NCBI RefSeq assembly: GCF_005281345.1
Contig: NZ_SZXJ01000095.1
Coordinates: forward strand, 337,872-401,871
Direction: 5' to 3'
Length of the DNA: 64,000 bases
From: Citrobacter sp. wls619
GTDB taxonomy: Bacteria; Pseudomonadota; Gammaproteobacteria; Enterobacterales; Enterobacteriaceae
Numbering within the stretch: position 1 is the first letter of the stretch; the number at the start of each line of letters is the position of its first letter. The notes beneath the pieces were generated by a model. That model was given only the letters and a program-made list of their open reading frames with translations. It was not told where the DNA came from and did no database searches. Of this stretch, positions 6,895-16,075 are shown one piece after another. Position numbers and translations under genes: made by a program.

Positions 6895-8514
6895 ATGCGG
6901 ATATGGCTGACGCGCAAAAAGCAAAACACCACACCATCCACTGGCGAACCAGACGTCGCGGAGGGATGGCTGCATCCTGAATCCGCGCAAACGCTACTGG
7001 CTGAAACGACCCGCCAACAGCTTATCCAGTTTATTCGGCAGAGCACCGCCCTTCCCGCCTCACTGTTTGAACGCTTCTGGCTGATACCAATCCACCGCTT
7101 CGCAGAACTGGCGCAGTCGTTTCCGGCCTCGGAAAACCATCACCATTCCCACGCGGGCGGTTTGCTCGATCACAGTCTCGAAGCCGCCTGTTATGCCGCA
7201 CGGCTGCGGCAGAGTTATCTTTTTCCGCCTGATGCAGCGCCGGAAGATCAGGCCGCTCAGTCCGAACGCTGGACGACGGTCATCATCTACGCTGCACTGC
7301 TGCACGATCTGGGCAAACTCATCACTGATATTGAGGTGGAGGACGCCAGCGGGCAACGCTGGTTTCCATGGCATGGTCCGCTGACCCAGCCTTATCGGTT
7401 TCGCTATCTGCCGCAACGTGATTATCTGCGCCATCCGGCTGCGGCAGCTCTTCTGCTCACCCAGCTACTCCCACCGGAAAACCTCGACTGGCTCGCCGCC
7501 GATGCCGCGGCGTTATCCACTCTGCTGCACTGCCTGAACGGCCAGTATCAGTATGCCGGGCTGGCGGGTGAACTGGTGCAGAAAGCCGACCGGGCGTCGG
7601 TGGCGTTTAATCTCGGCGGCGATCCGGTCAAGGCTATCCACCACCCACAGACCTCTCTGCCGCAGCAAATCATCGCCGCCCTGCGCGACCTACTGGCGCA
7701 TGAGTTCCGACTCAACAACCCGAATGGCGGTTCTGACGGCTGGCTGACGGAAGAAGCGCTATGGCTGGTCAGTAAGAACGCTGCCGATGCTGTCCGTGGC
7801 TGGTTGCTGCGCCAGGGAATTGACGCCGTACCGCAACATAACGTGCGACTGTTCGACGAGATGCAGGCTCACCAGTTACTCATCCCCTGTGAGGATAAAG
7901 CCATCTGGTATTGCCGGATTGAGGCCAGCGGCGGCTGGAGCAGTGAGCTTACGCTGCTGCGCTTTTCCCCTTCGCTGATTTGGGAAGATCCACAACAGCG
8001 GCCTGCAACCTTCAGTGGAACCGTCACACCGATAGCGGAAGTCCAGAATGCGACAGAAACAGTGATTGCAACGGATATCACTGTGGAACAACCATCCCCC
8101 CAACCCGAACAGAACGATACCCCACTTTCAGGAGAAGCCTTCTGGCAGTGGCTGGTGCGTAATGTTCAGGCTCAACATCTGGAAGTCAATGAACCTAACG
8201 CCCGGATCCATACCGTCGCCGGATCGGTGTTTCTGGTGACGCCCGGTATTTTCAAACTCTGGCTTAGCACCTGTGGTCAGAATGCCCCTGAAGAATACTG
8301 GCGGGAGGTACAGAAGAAGTTCCAGAACCTGAATCTTCACCGAAAACAAAAAAACGGCCTCAACATCTGGCACTGCGCCGTTGTCGGCCCACGCCGTTGT
8401 TCACGTCTGAAGGGATATCTGCTTGACGATCCCACGCCGCTTTTTGGAGATGACGTTCCCTTTAATAACCCTCATCTCTTGCTCAATGAAGGAAGTCACT
8501 CAAATGACCTTTGA
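6895..8514 (+). CDS. MobH-family relaxase (TraI_2/TraI_2_C type), 539 aa
   Basis: Residues 60-300 match the N-terminal TraI_2 domain of MobH relaxases: the three-His motif NHHHSHAGGLLDHSLEA (H82-H84, H86, H93) and an HD motif LLHDLGK (H137-D138). The C-terminal part (about 410-530) has the TraI_2_C pattern, a winged-helix-like region (FWQWLVRNVQAQHLEVNEPN ... LKGYLLDD). A low-complexity linker (about 350-410) separates them. The protein nicks the element at its oriT before conjugation. AAAGGG lies 5 bp before the ATG. It overlaps the integrase gene by 11 bp, an arrangement known in genomic-island-type ICEs where relaxase and integrase lie at one end. No type IV secretion genes are within the window. 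Confidence 0.85.
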   Translation: MRIWLTRKKQNTTPSTGEPDVAEGWLHPESAQTLLAETTRQQLIQFIRQSTALPASLFERFWLIPIHRFAELAQSFPASENHHHSHAGGLLDHSLEAACYAARLRQSYLFPPDAAPEDQAAQSERWTTVIIYAALLHDLGKLITDIEVEDASGQRWFPWHGPLTQPYRFRYLPQRDYLRHPAAAALLLTQLLPPENLDWLAADAAALSTLLHCLNGQYQYAGLAGELVQKADRASVAFNLGGDPVKAIHHPQTSLPQQIIAALRDLLAHEFRLNNPNGGSDGWLTEEALWLVSKNAADAVRGWLLRQGIDAVPQHNVRLFDEMQAHQLLIPCEDKAIWYCRIEASGGWSSELTLLRFSPSLIWEDPQQRPATFSGTVTPIAEVQNATETVIATDITVEQPSPQPEQNDTPLSGEAFWQWLVRNVQAQHLEVNEPNARIHTVAGSVFLVTPGIFKLWLSTCGQNAPEEYWREVQKKFQNLNLHRKQKNGLNIWHCAVVGPRRCSRLKGYLLDDPTPLFGDDVPFNNPHLLLNEGSHSNDL

Positions 8515-9430
8515 ACAGATCCTGGAAGAGTATTTTTTTGCCCGTCTGCTGCGCCCTGATACCCAGAGTTGCTATTGCACGGCGGTAAACCAGTTTACTC
8601 ACTGGCGCAACGTACTGCCCGCCGAAGTCACACCACATATGGTACTGGAGTGGCGTCATTACCTGTTAAATGTGCGCTGTATCAAACCCGTGAGCTGGAA
8701 TCACTATATGCGCCATATGCGGGCTTTATATAACTTCGCGATTGAACAAGGATTACTGGAGCAGTTCATCAATCCATTCCAGAAAACATCACTACGGGAA
8801 TCTCGTAAGAAAAAGAAAACCCTGACCCGCGAGCAAATCCTCGCTTCCCGAAAAGTGCTGAACCAGTTTATCGAACGGGAGAAAATGCAGCGCGGCTATC
8901 GTTCGCCTTTATATCCGGCATGGTTTTGGCTGACCGTGGTCGAAACCTTCAACTACACCGCTATCCGGCTGAATCAGCTTATTCACCTGCGGGTCAGGGA
9001 TATCGATTTGGTCCATGACACGCTGTTTATTCAAAGCGAAGGCAGTAAAAACCATGATGAACACGTTGTTCCTATCGCCTCCCGGTTACGGCCCTATCTG
9101 GAGCGGATGCTTGAAGAAGCGAAAACAAAGGGAATGCGGACTGACGATCAGTTGTTCAACATCAATCGTTTCAGTCGGCGGACGCTGCGCCAGGGTAAAC
9201 CGATGACAGAAAATCAGGTGAGTTATTTCTTTGCCAAACTCAGCGATGCCTGCCACAGCCGTTTCTCATCACATCGCTACCGTCATACTGTTGCCACAGA
9301 ATTGATGCAGAAACCGGAGCAAAATTTGTATGTCACGCAGAAACTACTCGGCCACCGCGATATTAAGGTGACGCTCAGCTATATTGAACACAATGTCGAG
9401 ATGCTCAGAAGTTGCGTGGAGAGAGATTGA
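8504..9430 (+). CDS. tyrosine recombinase / integrase of the integrative element (308 aa)
   Basis: The start at 8504 was chosen because AAGGAAG precedes it (in GAAGGAAGTCACTCAAATG) and an N-terminal core-binding domain begins MTFEQILEEYFFARLL. Catalytic residues of the tyrosine recombinase fold are present: R155 (YTAIRLNQLI), H257-x2-R260 (HRYRHT), H284 (LLGHRD) and nucleophile Y293 (VTLSYIEH). The compact size and lack of an arm-binding N-terminal domain make it XerC/D-like rather than lambda-like. It overlaps the relaxase gene and ends about 150 bp from the 3' end of leuX, its likely target. Start overlap suggests translational coupling with the relaxase. Confidence 0.9.
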   Translation: MTFEQILEEYFFARLLRPDTQSCYCTAVNQFTHWRNVLPAEVTPHMVLEWRHYLLNVRCIKPVSWNHYMRHMRALYNFAIEQGLLEQFINPFQKTSLRESRKKKKTLTREQILASRKVLNQFIEREKMQRGYRSPLYPAWFWLTVVETFNYTAIRLNQLIHLRVRDIDLVHDTLFIQSEGSKNHDEHVVPIASRLRPYLERMLEEAKTKGMRTDDQLFNINRFSRRTLRQGKPMTENQVSYFFAKLSDACHSRFSSHRYRHTVATELMQKPEQNLYVTQKLLGHRDIKVTLSYIEHNVEMLRSCVERD

Positions 9431-9579
9431 CAAAACAGGAAGTGAGTGAAAAGATCCGGCCCGAGGCTTTGTAAACAAAAAAAGCCGGAGATGCGGCCAT
9501 TTTGTAGTTGCCGTCAACGTCCAGCTTCATTGTACAACGTATTGATTGTTGTAGGTTTTCCGATTATCACAATCGTTTT

Positions 9580-9605
9580 TGGTGCCGAAGGCCGGACTCG
9601 AACCG
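9580..9605. other. putative attachment site (attR/attL) at the 3' end of leuX
   Basis: The 3' end of tRNA-Leu(CAA), including the T-arm and CCA, faces the integrase gene. Integrases of this sort recombine into tRNA 3' ends and regenerate the gene. The second copy of the core would lie at the other end of the element, outside this window, so the core length cannot be set from here. The stretch 9431-9579 contains no gene. Confidence 0.6.
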
Positions 9606-9664
9606 GCACGTATTTCTACGGTTGATTTTGAATCAACTGCGTCTACCGATTTCGCCACTCCGGC
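9580..9664 (-). tRNA. leuX: tRNA-Leu(CAA)
   Basis: The minus strand folds as an 85-nt class II tRNA: acceptor GCCGGAG pairs with CUUCGGC (one G-U), the D-loop contains GGUAGACGC, anticodon stem GUUGA/UCAAC encloses loop UUCAAAA with anticodon CAA, a short variable arm follows, and GGTTCGAGTCC is the T-loop. CCA is encoded. This is the leuX locus next to ahr/yjgB, a well-known island insertion site. Confidence 0.95.
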
Positions 9665-9691
9665 ACGGAAGGGATGCGGAAAACGTTGTGG

Positions 9692-9719
9692 ATTATACCT
9701 GTCATGCGCCACCATGCAA
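9692..9719 (-). promoter_or_regulatory. leuX promoter
   Basis: On the minus strand, -35 TTGCAT (9719-9714) and a perfect -10 TATAAT (9697-9692) are separated by 16 bp, ending 27 bp before the tRNA 5' end. Confidence 0.7.
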
Positions 9720-9894
9720 GCACCAGCGTGTGTCTGGCTCGCTAAGTGTTGAAAATTTCAGCATTACCTTTCGTAGCTGCAATCAGCATCACGGTTTAGC
9801 CCACGCAATAACCGCCTTAATCCCCCCTTCTGCGAAGCGTCCCGTTTCCTCATGCTCTACACTTCCAGTTCAACACCACACTGAGGGAAACACG

Positions 9895-10914
9895 ATGTCG
9901 ATGATAAAAAGCTACGCCGCAAAAGCGGCGGGCAGCGAACTCGAACTCTATGAATACGATGCGGGCGAGCTTAAACCGGAAGATGTCGAAGTGCAGGTCG
10001 ATTACTGCGGTATCTGCCATTCCGATTTGTCGATGATCGACAACGAATGGGGATTCTCTCAGTATCCGCTGGTTGCCGGGCATGAGGTGATTGGTCGCGT
10101 GGCGGCGCTTGGCAGCGCGGCGCAGGATAAAGGTCTGAAAGTGGGCCAGCGCGTCGGCATTGGCTGGACGGCGCGCAGCTGCGGGCACTGCGATGCCTGT
10201 ATCAGCGGTAATCAGATCAACTGTCTGGAAGGTTCTGTTCCCACTATTCTTAATCGCGGCGGCTTTGCCGAGAAGCTACGGGCCGACTGGCAGTGGGTGA
10301 TCCCGCTGCCGGAGAGTATCGATCTGGCGGCAGCCGGTCCCTTGCTGTGCGGCGGTATCACGGTGTTCAAACCGCTGCTGATGCACCATATTACTGCCAC
10401 CAGCCGCGTTGGGGTGATCGGCATCGGCGGCCTGGGGCATATCGCCATTAAGCTGTTACACGCGATGGGTTGTGAAGTCACCGCGTTCAGTTCCAATCCG
10501 GCGAAAAAGCAGGAAGTGCTGGCGATGGGGGCGGATAAAGTGGTCAACAGCCGCGATCCGGATGCGCTAAAAGCGCTGGCGGGCCAGTACGATCTCATCA
10601 TTAATACGGTTAACGTCGATCTCGACTGGCAGCCCTATTTTGAAGCGCTGGCCTACGGCGGGAACTTCCATACCGTCGGCGCGGTGATGAAACCACTGCC
10701 GGTGCCGGCATTCACCTTAATTGCCGGCGATCGCAGCATCTCCGGTTCGGCAACCGGTACGCCGTTCGAGCTGCGCAAGCTGATGAAGTTTGCCGGGCGC
10801 AGCAAGGTGTCACCTACCACCGAGCTGTACCCAATGTCGCAAATTAATGAAGCAATCCAGCACGTGCGTGACGGCAAGGCCCGCTACCGCGTGGTGCTGA
10901 AAGCCGACTTCTGA
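9895..10914 (+). CDS. ahr: NADPH-dependent aldehyde reductase / zinc alcohol dehydrogenase
   Basis: A 339-aa MDR-family dehydrogenase matching E. coli Ahr (YjgB) in length and position beside leuX. Catalytic zinc ligands are seen in CGICHSDL and GHEVIGRV; structural zinc Cys in [15 protein letters not shown]; the Rossmann motif [13 protein letters not shown] binds the cofactor. It reduces medium- and long-chain aldehydes with NADPH. GAGGGAAA precedes the start at 9895; the longer open frame upstream runs through the tRNA gene and is not real. It is convergent with idnK, with a hairpin between. The 9665-9894 gap contains the leuX promoter and the ahr 5' region only. Confidence 0.93.
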   Translation: MSMIKSYAAKAAGSELELYEYDAGELKPEDVEVQVDYCGICHSDLSMIDNEWGFSQYPLVAGHEVIGRVAALGSAAQDKGLKVGQRVGIGWTARSCGHCDACISGNQINCLEGSVPTILNRGGFAEKLRADWQWVIPLPESIDLAAAGPLLCGGITVFKPLLMHHITATSRVGVIGIGGLGHIAIKLLHAMGCEVTAFSSNPAKKQEVLAMGADKVVNSRDPDALKALAGQYDLIINTVNVDLDWQPYFEALAYGGNFHTVGAVMKPLPVPAFTLIAGDRSISGSATGTPFELRKLMKFAGRSKVSPTTELYPMSQINEAIQHVRDGKARYRVVLKADF

Positions 10915-10919
10915 TGCCG

Positions 10920-10945
10920 GGCTCAGTCCCGCAAGGGGCTGGGCC
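10920..10945. terminator. GNRA-capped hairpin between ahr and idnK
   Basis: An 11-pair RNA stem (10920-10930 with 10935-10945, including three G-U pairs in the plus-strand RNA) closed by the tetraloop GCAA. It overlaps the stop codon of idnK. There is no T-run, so it may be an end-protecting hairpin rather than a strict intrinsic terminator. Confidence 0.5.
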
Positions 10946-11466
10946 TATTGCCCGTGACGAAACGCGAGCACCGCCTGGCGGCACTGTTCCGTCACATGCT
11001 CGATGTCATGGTTAACGTCGATGCGGGCAATATCGCGTTCATCCTCCTGCGGGCACTCCAGCGCATCGAACTGGCTTTTGAGTAATCCCACCGGCATAAA
11101 ATGCCCTGCCCGACGCTGCATGCGCGCCAGAATAGTCTCGTAGTCGCCGTCCAGCCACAGGAAATGCACATTCGGGCTACCCTGACGCAATATATCGCGA
11201 TACTGTTTTTTTAATGACGAGCAGACAATAAACCCGGTCTCATTCTTTTTATATAAACTGTATGAGGCATCATTTAATCGCGCTAACCACGGCAATCGGT
11301 CTTCATCGGTTAATGGAATGCCTTCAGACATTTTATCAATATTTTTAGCGGGATGGAGATCATCACCATCAATGAATTTTGCCGATAATACCGCGGCAAT
11401 TTTACTGCCAATTAAAGATTTACCGCTACCTGAAACACCCATCAAAATATAACTTTCCCCGGCCAT
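10945..11466 (-). CDS. idnK: D-gluconate kinase, thermosensitive (idonate pathway)
   Basis: 173 aa from MAGESYILMG. The P-loop GVSGSGKS (residues 10-17) and the gluconokinase signature DGDDLHPAKNIDKM are intact. The enzyme phosphorylates gluconate made from idonate by IdnD and IdnO to 6-phosphogluconate, feeding the Entner-Doudoroff pathway. The start at 11466 follows the family; the open frame extends nine codons further without support. The C-terminus is shorter than in the E. coli K-12 protein (about 187 aa), ending at LAFRHGQ. It is divergent from idnDOTR across a 217-bp control region with CRP and GntR-type sites. Confidence 0.93.
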   Translation of the reverse strand: MAGESYILMGVSGSGKSLIGSKIAAVLSAKFIDGDDLHPAKNIDKMSEGIPLTDEDRLPWLARLNDASYSLYKKNETGFIVCSSLKKQYRDILRQGSPNVHFLWLDGDYETILARMQRRAGHFMPVGLLKSQFDALECPQEDERDIARIDVNHDIEHVTEQCRQAVLAFRHGQ

Positions 11467-11568
11467 CGAAAAAACTCCAGATTCATATTCCATGGCGCGA
11501 TACTACGCTTTCCACATTGGGAATTTCACGCTTTTTCAGCGCCGCTGATGAGATTTATAAGGCGCATC

Positions 11569-11584
11569 ACGTTATGCGTAACAT
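11569..11584. promoter_or_regulatory. IdnR/GntR-type operator
   Basis: ACGTTATGCGTAACAT: GTTA and TAACAT arms around a 4-bp centre fit the known GntR/IdnR palindrome ATGTTA-4-TAACAT except one base in the left arm. It lies in the idnK-idnD divergent region. Confidence 0.6.
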
Positions 11585-11603
11585 TGTAGTGTAACAATTT
11601 TCC

Positions 11604-11623
11604 AGCGTGACCTGCGTCACAAA
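11604..11623. promoter_or_regulatory. CRP-binding site in the idnK-idnD region
   Basis: CGTGA-CCTGCG-TCACA (11606-11621) matches TGTGA-N6-TCACA at 9 of 10 positions. It is placed about 65 bp upstream of idnD and 140 bp from idnK, so cAMP-CRP probably activates the idonate genes. Confidence 0.65.
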
Positions 11624-11683
11624 TAATAACAATCAAAACCGTTTAAATGCTGCCGAGGTTACTACCTGACCAGTGAGGCATTT

Positions 11684-12727
11684 ATGCAAGTCAAAACCCA
11701 ATCCTGCGTTGTCGCGGGTAAGAAAACTGTTGCCATTACCGACCAAAACATTGAATGGAATAATAAAGGAACACTGGTACAAATTACCCGCGGGGGAATT
11801 TGCGGTTCCGATTTACATTATTATCAGGAAGGAAAAGTCGGTAATTTTACCGTTAAAGCGCCAATGATTTTAGGCCATGAAGTTATTGGTAAAGTGGTGC
11901 ACAGCGATTCAAAAGAATTACATGAAGGTCAGTCGGTGGCGATTAATCCGTCGAAACCGTGTGGCCACTGTAAATACTGTTTGCAGCACGAAGAAAACCA
12001 GTGCACGGAAATGCGCTTTTTTGGCAGCGCCATGTATTTCCCCCATGTCGACGGCGGTTTTACCCGCTTTAAAACCGTCGATACCGCGCAGTGTATCCCG
12101 TACCCGCAAGAGGCCGATGAAAAAGTGATGGCCTTTGCCGAACCGCTGGCGGTCGCGATCCACGCCGCACATGAAGCAGGCGACCTGCAGGGTAAACGCG
12201 TGTTTATCTCCGGCGTGGGGCCGATTGGCTGTCTGATCGTCAGCGCGGTGAAAACGCTCGGCGCGGCAGAGATTGTCTGTGCTGATATCAGCCCGCGCTC
12301 GCTGTCGCTTGCCCAGCAGATGGGTGCCGACACGCTGATTAATCCGCAGCAGGACTCACTCGACGAGTGGAAAAAAGAGAAAGGCTACTTTGACGTTAGC
12401 TTCGAAGTCTCCGGTCATCCGTCCTCAATCACCACCTGTCTGGAAGTCACCCGCGCAAAAGGCGTGATGGTGCAGGTCGGCATGGGCGGCGCGGTGCCGG
12501 ACTTCCCGATGATGATGCTGATCGGCAAAGAGATCGCGCTCAAAGGCTCGTTCCGCTTTACCACCGAGTTCAACACCGCGGTGTCGTGGCTGGCGAATAA
12601 CGTTATCGATCCGCTGCCATTACTCAGCGCCGAATATCCGTTTACCGAGCTTGAACAGGCGCTGATCTTCGCCGGGGATAAAACCCAGGCGGCGAAAGTC
12701 CAGCTCGTTTTTGCAGAAACAAAATAA
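11684..12727 (+). CDS. idnD: L-idonate 5-dehydrogenase
   Basis: A 347-aa zinc-dependent MDR dehydrogenase, nearly collinear with E. coli IdnD (about 343 aa). Catalytic zinc region GGICGSDLHYYQ, GHEVIGKV, structural zinc Cys CGHCKYCLQHEENQC, and nucleotide-binding GVGPIGCLIVSAVK are all present. It oxidises L-idonate to 5-ketogluconate. First gene of idnDOTR, 8 bp before idnO. Confidence 0.95.
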   Translation: MQVKTQSCVVAGKKTVAITDQNIEWNNKGTLVQITRGGICGSDLHYYQEGKVGNFTVKAPMILGHEVIGKVVHSDSKELHEGQSVAINPSKPCGHCKYCLQHEENQCTEMRFFGSAMYFPHVDGGFTRFKTVDTAQCIPYPQEADEKVMAFAEPLAVAIHAAHEAGDLQGKRVFISGVGPIGCLIVSAVKTLGAAEIVCADISPRSLSLAQQMGADTLINPQQDSLDEWKKEKGYFDVSFEVSGHPSSITTCLEVTRAKGVMVQVGMGGAVPDFPMMMLIGKEIALKGSFRFTTEFNTAVSWLANNVIDPLPLLSAEYPFTELEQALIFAGDKTQAAKVQLVFAETK

Positions 12728-12738
12728 GGAATAACATG

Positions 12739-13503
12739 ATGAACGATCTTTTTTCACTGGACGGCAAAAACATTCTGATCACCGGTTCGGCCCAGGGTAT
12801 TGGTTATTTACTGGCGACCGGACTGGGCAAATATGGCGCACAGATTATCGTCAATGATATTACGCCAGAGCGCGCGGAGGCCGCCGTCGCCAAACTGCAG
12901 CAGGAAGGGATCCGCGCCGTTGCTGCACCTTTTAATGTTACGCAGAAACAAGATATTGATGCCGCCATTGACCATATCGAAAAAGACATTGGCCAAATTG
13001 ATGTGCTGGTGAATAACGCCGGTATTCAGCGCCGCCATCCGTTTACCGAGTTCCCGGAACAGGACTGGAACGATGTAATCGCTGTTAACCAGACGGCGGT
13101 GTTCCTGGTCGCGCAGGCGGTCACGCGTCGCATGGTGGAACGTCAGGCCGGGAAGGTCATCAACATCTGCTCCATGCAGAGCGAACTGGGGCGCGACACC
13201 ATCACGCCGTACGCCGCCTCGAAAGGCGCAGTGAAAATGCTCACCCGTGGGATGTGCGTTGAGCTGGCTCGCCACAATATCCAGGTCAACGGTATCGCGC
13301 CGGGCTACTTCAAAACCGAAATGACCAAAGCGCTGGTCGAGGATGAAGCCTTCACCTCCTGGCTGTGCAAACGTACGCCAGCCGCCCGCTGGGGCGATCC
13401 GCAGGAGCTGATTGGCGCAGCGGTCTTCCTCTCTTCCAAAGCATCCGATTTTGTTAACGGGCACCTGCTGTTTGTCGATGGCGGCATGCTGGTCGCCGTC
13501 TGA
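12739..13503 (+). CDS. idnO: 5-keto-D-gluconate 5-reductase
   Basis: An SDR-family enzyme of 254 aa when started at 12739; ATG 12736 immediately upstream is also possible (AAGGA lies 5 and 8 bp away). Cofactor motif TGSAQGIG, NNAG, catalytic Ser in ICSMQSELG and the YAASK pair are intact. It converts 5-ketogluconate to D-gluconate with NAD(P)H, the second step of idonate use. It is followed by a terminator-like hairpin before idnT. Confidence 0.95.
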   Translation: MNDLFSLDGKNILITGSAQGIGYLLATGLGKYGAQIIVNDITPERAEAAVAKLQQEGIRAVAAPFNVTQKQDIDAAIDHIEKDIGQIDVLVNNAGIQRRHPFTEFPEQDWNDVIAVNQTAVFLVAQAVTRRMVERQAGKVINICSMQSELGRDTITPYAASKGAVKMLTRGMCVELARHNIQVNGIAPGYFKTEMTKALVEDEAFTSWLCKRTPAARWGDPQELIGAAVFLSSKASDFVNGHLLFVDGGMLVAV

Positions 13504-13524
13504 TACCACACAACGCAACATCAC

Positions 13525-13547
13525 GCAGCGCCCAGGCGCTGCATTTT
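13525..13547 (+). terminator. hairpin between idnO and idnT
   Basis: GCAGCGCC-CA-GGCGCTGC (13525-13542) followed by ATTTTT. It probably attenuates read-through from idnDO into idnT. Confidence 0.65.
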
Positions 13548-13560
13548 TGGCTCCCCCCTG

Positions 13561-13608
13561 AATCATTCGAGTTGCAGCCAACACGCCTGTAACCTGAAGG
13601 ATGACGGG
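13561..13608. repeat. internally deleted ERIC-like remnant
   Basis: TCATTCGAGTTGCAG followed by AACCTGAAGGATGACGGGG resembles the two ends of an ERIC element joined with the core missing. A similar miniature copy is at 60494-60527. Confidence 0.4.
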
Positions 13609-13626
13609 GATATAAGAGAAACGATT

Positions 13627-14946
13627 ATGCCATTAATAATAATTGCGGCAGGCGTCGCGCTGCTCCTGGTCCTGATGATTGGCTTTAAAGTTAACGGCTT
13701 TATTGCCCTGGTCCTGGTGGCGGCGGTCGTCGGTTTTGCCGAAGGGATGGATGCACAGGCCGTTTTACACTCTATACAAAATGGGATCGGCGGGACGCTC
13801 GGCGGGCTGGCGATGATCCTCGGGTTCGGCGCGATGCTCGGTAAGCTGATTTCCGATACCGGCGCGGCCCAGCGCATCGCCACCACGCTGATTGACACGT
13901 TCGGTAAAAAACGCGTGCAATGGGCGCTGGTGATCACCGGTCTGGTTGTCGGTCTGGCGATGTTCTTCGAAGTCGGCTTTGTTCTGCTGCTGCCGCTGGT
14001 ATTTACGGTGGTGGCCTCCTCCGGCCTGCCGCTGCTGTATGTTGGCGTGCCGATGGTCGCCGCACTGTCCGTGACCCACTGTTTTCTGCCGCCGCATCCG
14101 GGGCCTACCGCGATTGCCACCATTTTCGAGGCCAATCTCGGCACCACCCTGCTGTACGGATTTATTATTACTATCCCGACGGTGATTGTCGCCGGGCCGC
14201 TGTTTTCTAAGCTGCTGACCCGCTTTGAGAAAGCGCCGCCGGAGGGGTTATTCAACCCGCATTTGTTCACCGAAGAAGAGATGCCGTCGTTCTGGAACAG
14301 TATCTTTGCGGCGGTAATCCCGGTCATACTGATGGCGGTCGCCGCGGTATGTGAAATTACGCTGCCGAAAACCAACAGCGTGCGGGTATTCTTTGAGTTT
14401 ATCGGCAACCCTGCGGTCGCGTTGTTTATCGCTATCGTGCTCGCCATTTTTACCCTTGGTCGACGTAACGGACGTACGATCGAGCAAATTATGGATATCA
14501 TTGGCGACTCTATCGGCGCGATTGCGATGATTGTGTTTATCATCGCCGGGGGCGGTGCGTTTAAGCAGGTTCTGGTCGACAGCGGCGTGGGGCAATATAT
14601 CTCGCACCTGATGACCGGTACGTCGCTCTCTCCGCTGCTGATGTGCTGGACGGTCGCCGCGTTGCTGCGCATCGCGCTCGGTTCTGCGACCGTGGCGGCG
14701 ATCACCACCGCAGGCGTGGTGCTGCCGATTATTAACGTCACCCACGCCGACCCGGCGCTGATGGTGCTGGCTACCGGCGCGGGCAGCGTAATTGCCTCCC
14801 ACGTTAACGATCCCGGATTCTGGCTGTTTAAAGGCTATTTTAATCTCAGCGTAGGCGAAACGTTGCGTACCTGGACGGTGATGGAAACGCTGATTTCCAT
14901 CATGGGTCTGCTGGGCGTTCTGGCGCTGAACGCCATCCTGCATTAA
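13627..14946 (+). CDS. idnT: L-idonate / 5-ketogluconate / gluconate permease (GntP family)
   Basis: A 439-aa integral membrane protein with about a dozen hydrophobic segments and GntP-family signatures (GFGAMLGKLISDTGAAQRI, HCFLPPHPGPTAIA, ASHVNDPGFWLFKGYF). It imports idonate and gluconate by proton symport in the inner membrane. It lies between idnO and the regulator idnR, spaced 123 bp after idnO with a hairpin in between and 51 bp before idnR. Confidence 0.95.
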   Translation: MPLIIIAAGVALLLVLMIGFKVNGFIALVLVAAVVGFAEGMDAQAVLHSIQNGIGGTLGGLAMILGFGAMLGKLISDTGAAQRIATTLIDTFGKKRVQWALVITGLVVGLAMFFEVGFVLLLPLVFTVVASSGLPLLYVGVPMVAALSVTHCFLPPHPGPTAIATIFEANLGTTLLYGFIITIPTVIVAGPLFSKLLTRFEKAPPEGLFNPHLFTEEEMPSFWNSIFAAVIPVILMAVAAVCEITLPKTNSVRVFFEFIGNPAVALFIAIVLAIFTLGRRNGRTIEQIMDIIGDSIGAIAMIVFIIAGGGAFKQVLVDSGVGQYISHLMTGTSLSPLLMCWTVAALLRIALGSATVAAITTAGVVLPIINVTHADPALMVLATGAGSVIASHVNDPGFWLFKGYFNLSVGETLRTWTVMETLISIMGLLGVLALNAILH

Positions 14947-14997
14947 TACGGTATTACCGGGGAGCATCAGTCCGCGCTCCCCGGCTCAGGAGAGAAA

Positions 14998-15996
14998 ATG
15001 AGGAACCACAGAATTTCTTTGCAAGACATCGCCACGCTGGCGGGTGTGACCAAAATGACGGTGAGCCGCTACATTCGCTCGCCGAAAAAGGTCGCAAAGG
15101 AAACCGGTGAACGCATCGCGCAAATTATGGAGGAGATTAATTACATCCCTAACCGCGCGCCCGCGATGCTGCTGAACGCGCAAAGCTATACGCTCGGCGT
15201 GCTGATCCCCTCGTTTCAAAACCAGCTGTTCGCTGACATTCTGGCCGGTATTGAGTCGGTCACCTCGGACCATAACTATCAGACGCTGATCGCCAACTAT
15301 AACTATGACCGGGAATCCGAGGAAGAGTCGGTGATCAACCTGCTGTCATACAATATCGACGGCATTATTCTTTCCGAGAAATACCACACCCTGCGCACGG
15401 TAAAATTTCTGCGCTCTGCCAACATACCGGTGGTCGAGCTGATGGATATCCAGGGCGATCGTCTGGACATGGAAGTCGGGTTCGATAACCGTCAGGCGGC
15501 ATTTGATATGGTCAGCACCATGCTGGATAAACGCCAGCGCCGCAAAATCCTCTACCTCGGTTCGAAAGACGATATCCGCGATGAACAACGCTATCGTGGC
15601 TACTGTGACGCCATGACCCGCCGGGGTCTGGAACCGCTGCGCGTCAATCCGCGCTCTATTTCGTCCATCCATCTCGGTACCCAGATGATGCGCGACGCAC
15701 TCACCGCACATCCGGATGTAGACGGTGTATTTTGCACCAACGACGACATCGCGATGGGCGCGCTGCTGCTGTGTCGCGAGCGCGAACTGGCCGTTCCGGA
15801 GCAGATCTCGATTGCGGGTTTTCACGGGCTGGAAATGGGCCGACAGATGATCCCCAGCCTCGCCAGCGTGATCACTCCGCGTTTCGACATTGGCCGTATG
15901 GCGGCACAGATGTTGCTGAGCAAAATCAAGAACAACGACCATAACCACAACACCGTGGATTTGGGGTATCAGATTTACCACGGCAATACGCTTTAA
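14998..15996 (+). CDS. idnR: LacI-family regulator of the idonate genes
   Basis: 332 aa with an N-terminal LacI-type helix-turn-helix (ISLQDIATLAGVTKMTVSRYIRSP split across residues 5-28) and a periplasmic-binding-protein-like ligand domain. It positively regulates idnDOTR and idnK with idonate or 5-ketogluconate and is a paralogue of GntR, so it probably binds the palindrome at 11569-11584. AGGAGAG lies 5 bp before the start. Confidence 0.93.
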   Translation: MRNHRISLQDIATLAGVTKMTVSRYIRSPKKVAKETGERIAQIMEEINYIPNRAPAMLLNAQSYTLGVLIPSFQNQLFADILAGIESVTSDHNYQTLIANYNYDRESEEESVINLLSYNIDGIILSEKYHTLRTVKFLRSANIPVVELMDIQGDRLDMEVGFDNRQAAFDMVSTMLDKRQRRKILYLGSKDDIRDEQRYRGYCDAMTRRGLEPLRVNPRSISSIHLGTQMMRDALTAHPDVDGVFCTNDDIAMGALLLCRERELAVPEQISIAGFHGLEMGRQMIPSLASVITPRFDIGRMAAQMLLSKIKNNDHNHNTVDLGYQIYHGNTL

Positions 15997-16075
15997 GTCA
16001 TTTTCTCTCGCCATCGCATACTCTCTTTGATGGACATTGCCTATACTCCAGGCAGGATAAATGGAGGAAATCTCA

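Noticed and set aside
9508..9894. N-terminal extension of ahr through the leuX gene
   Set aside because: It would translate the tRNA complement; the good start is at 9895 with a proper site.
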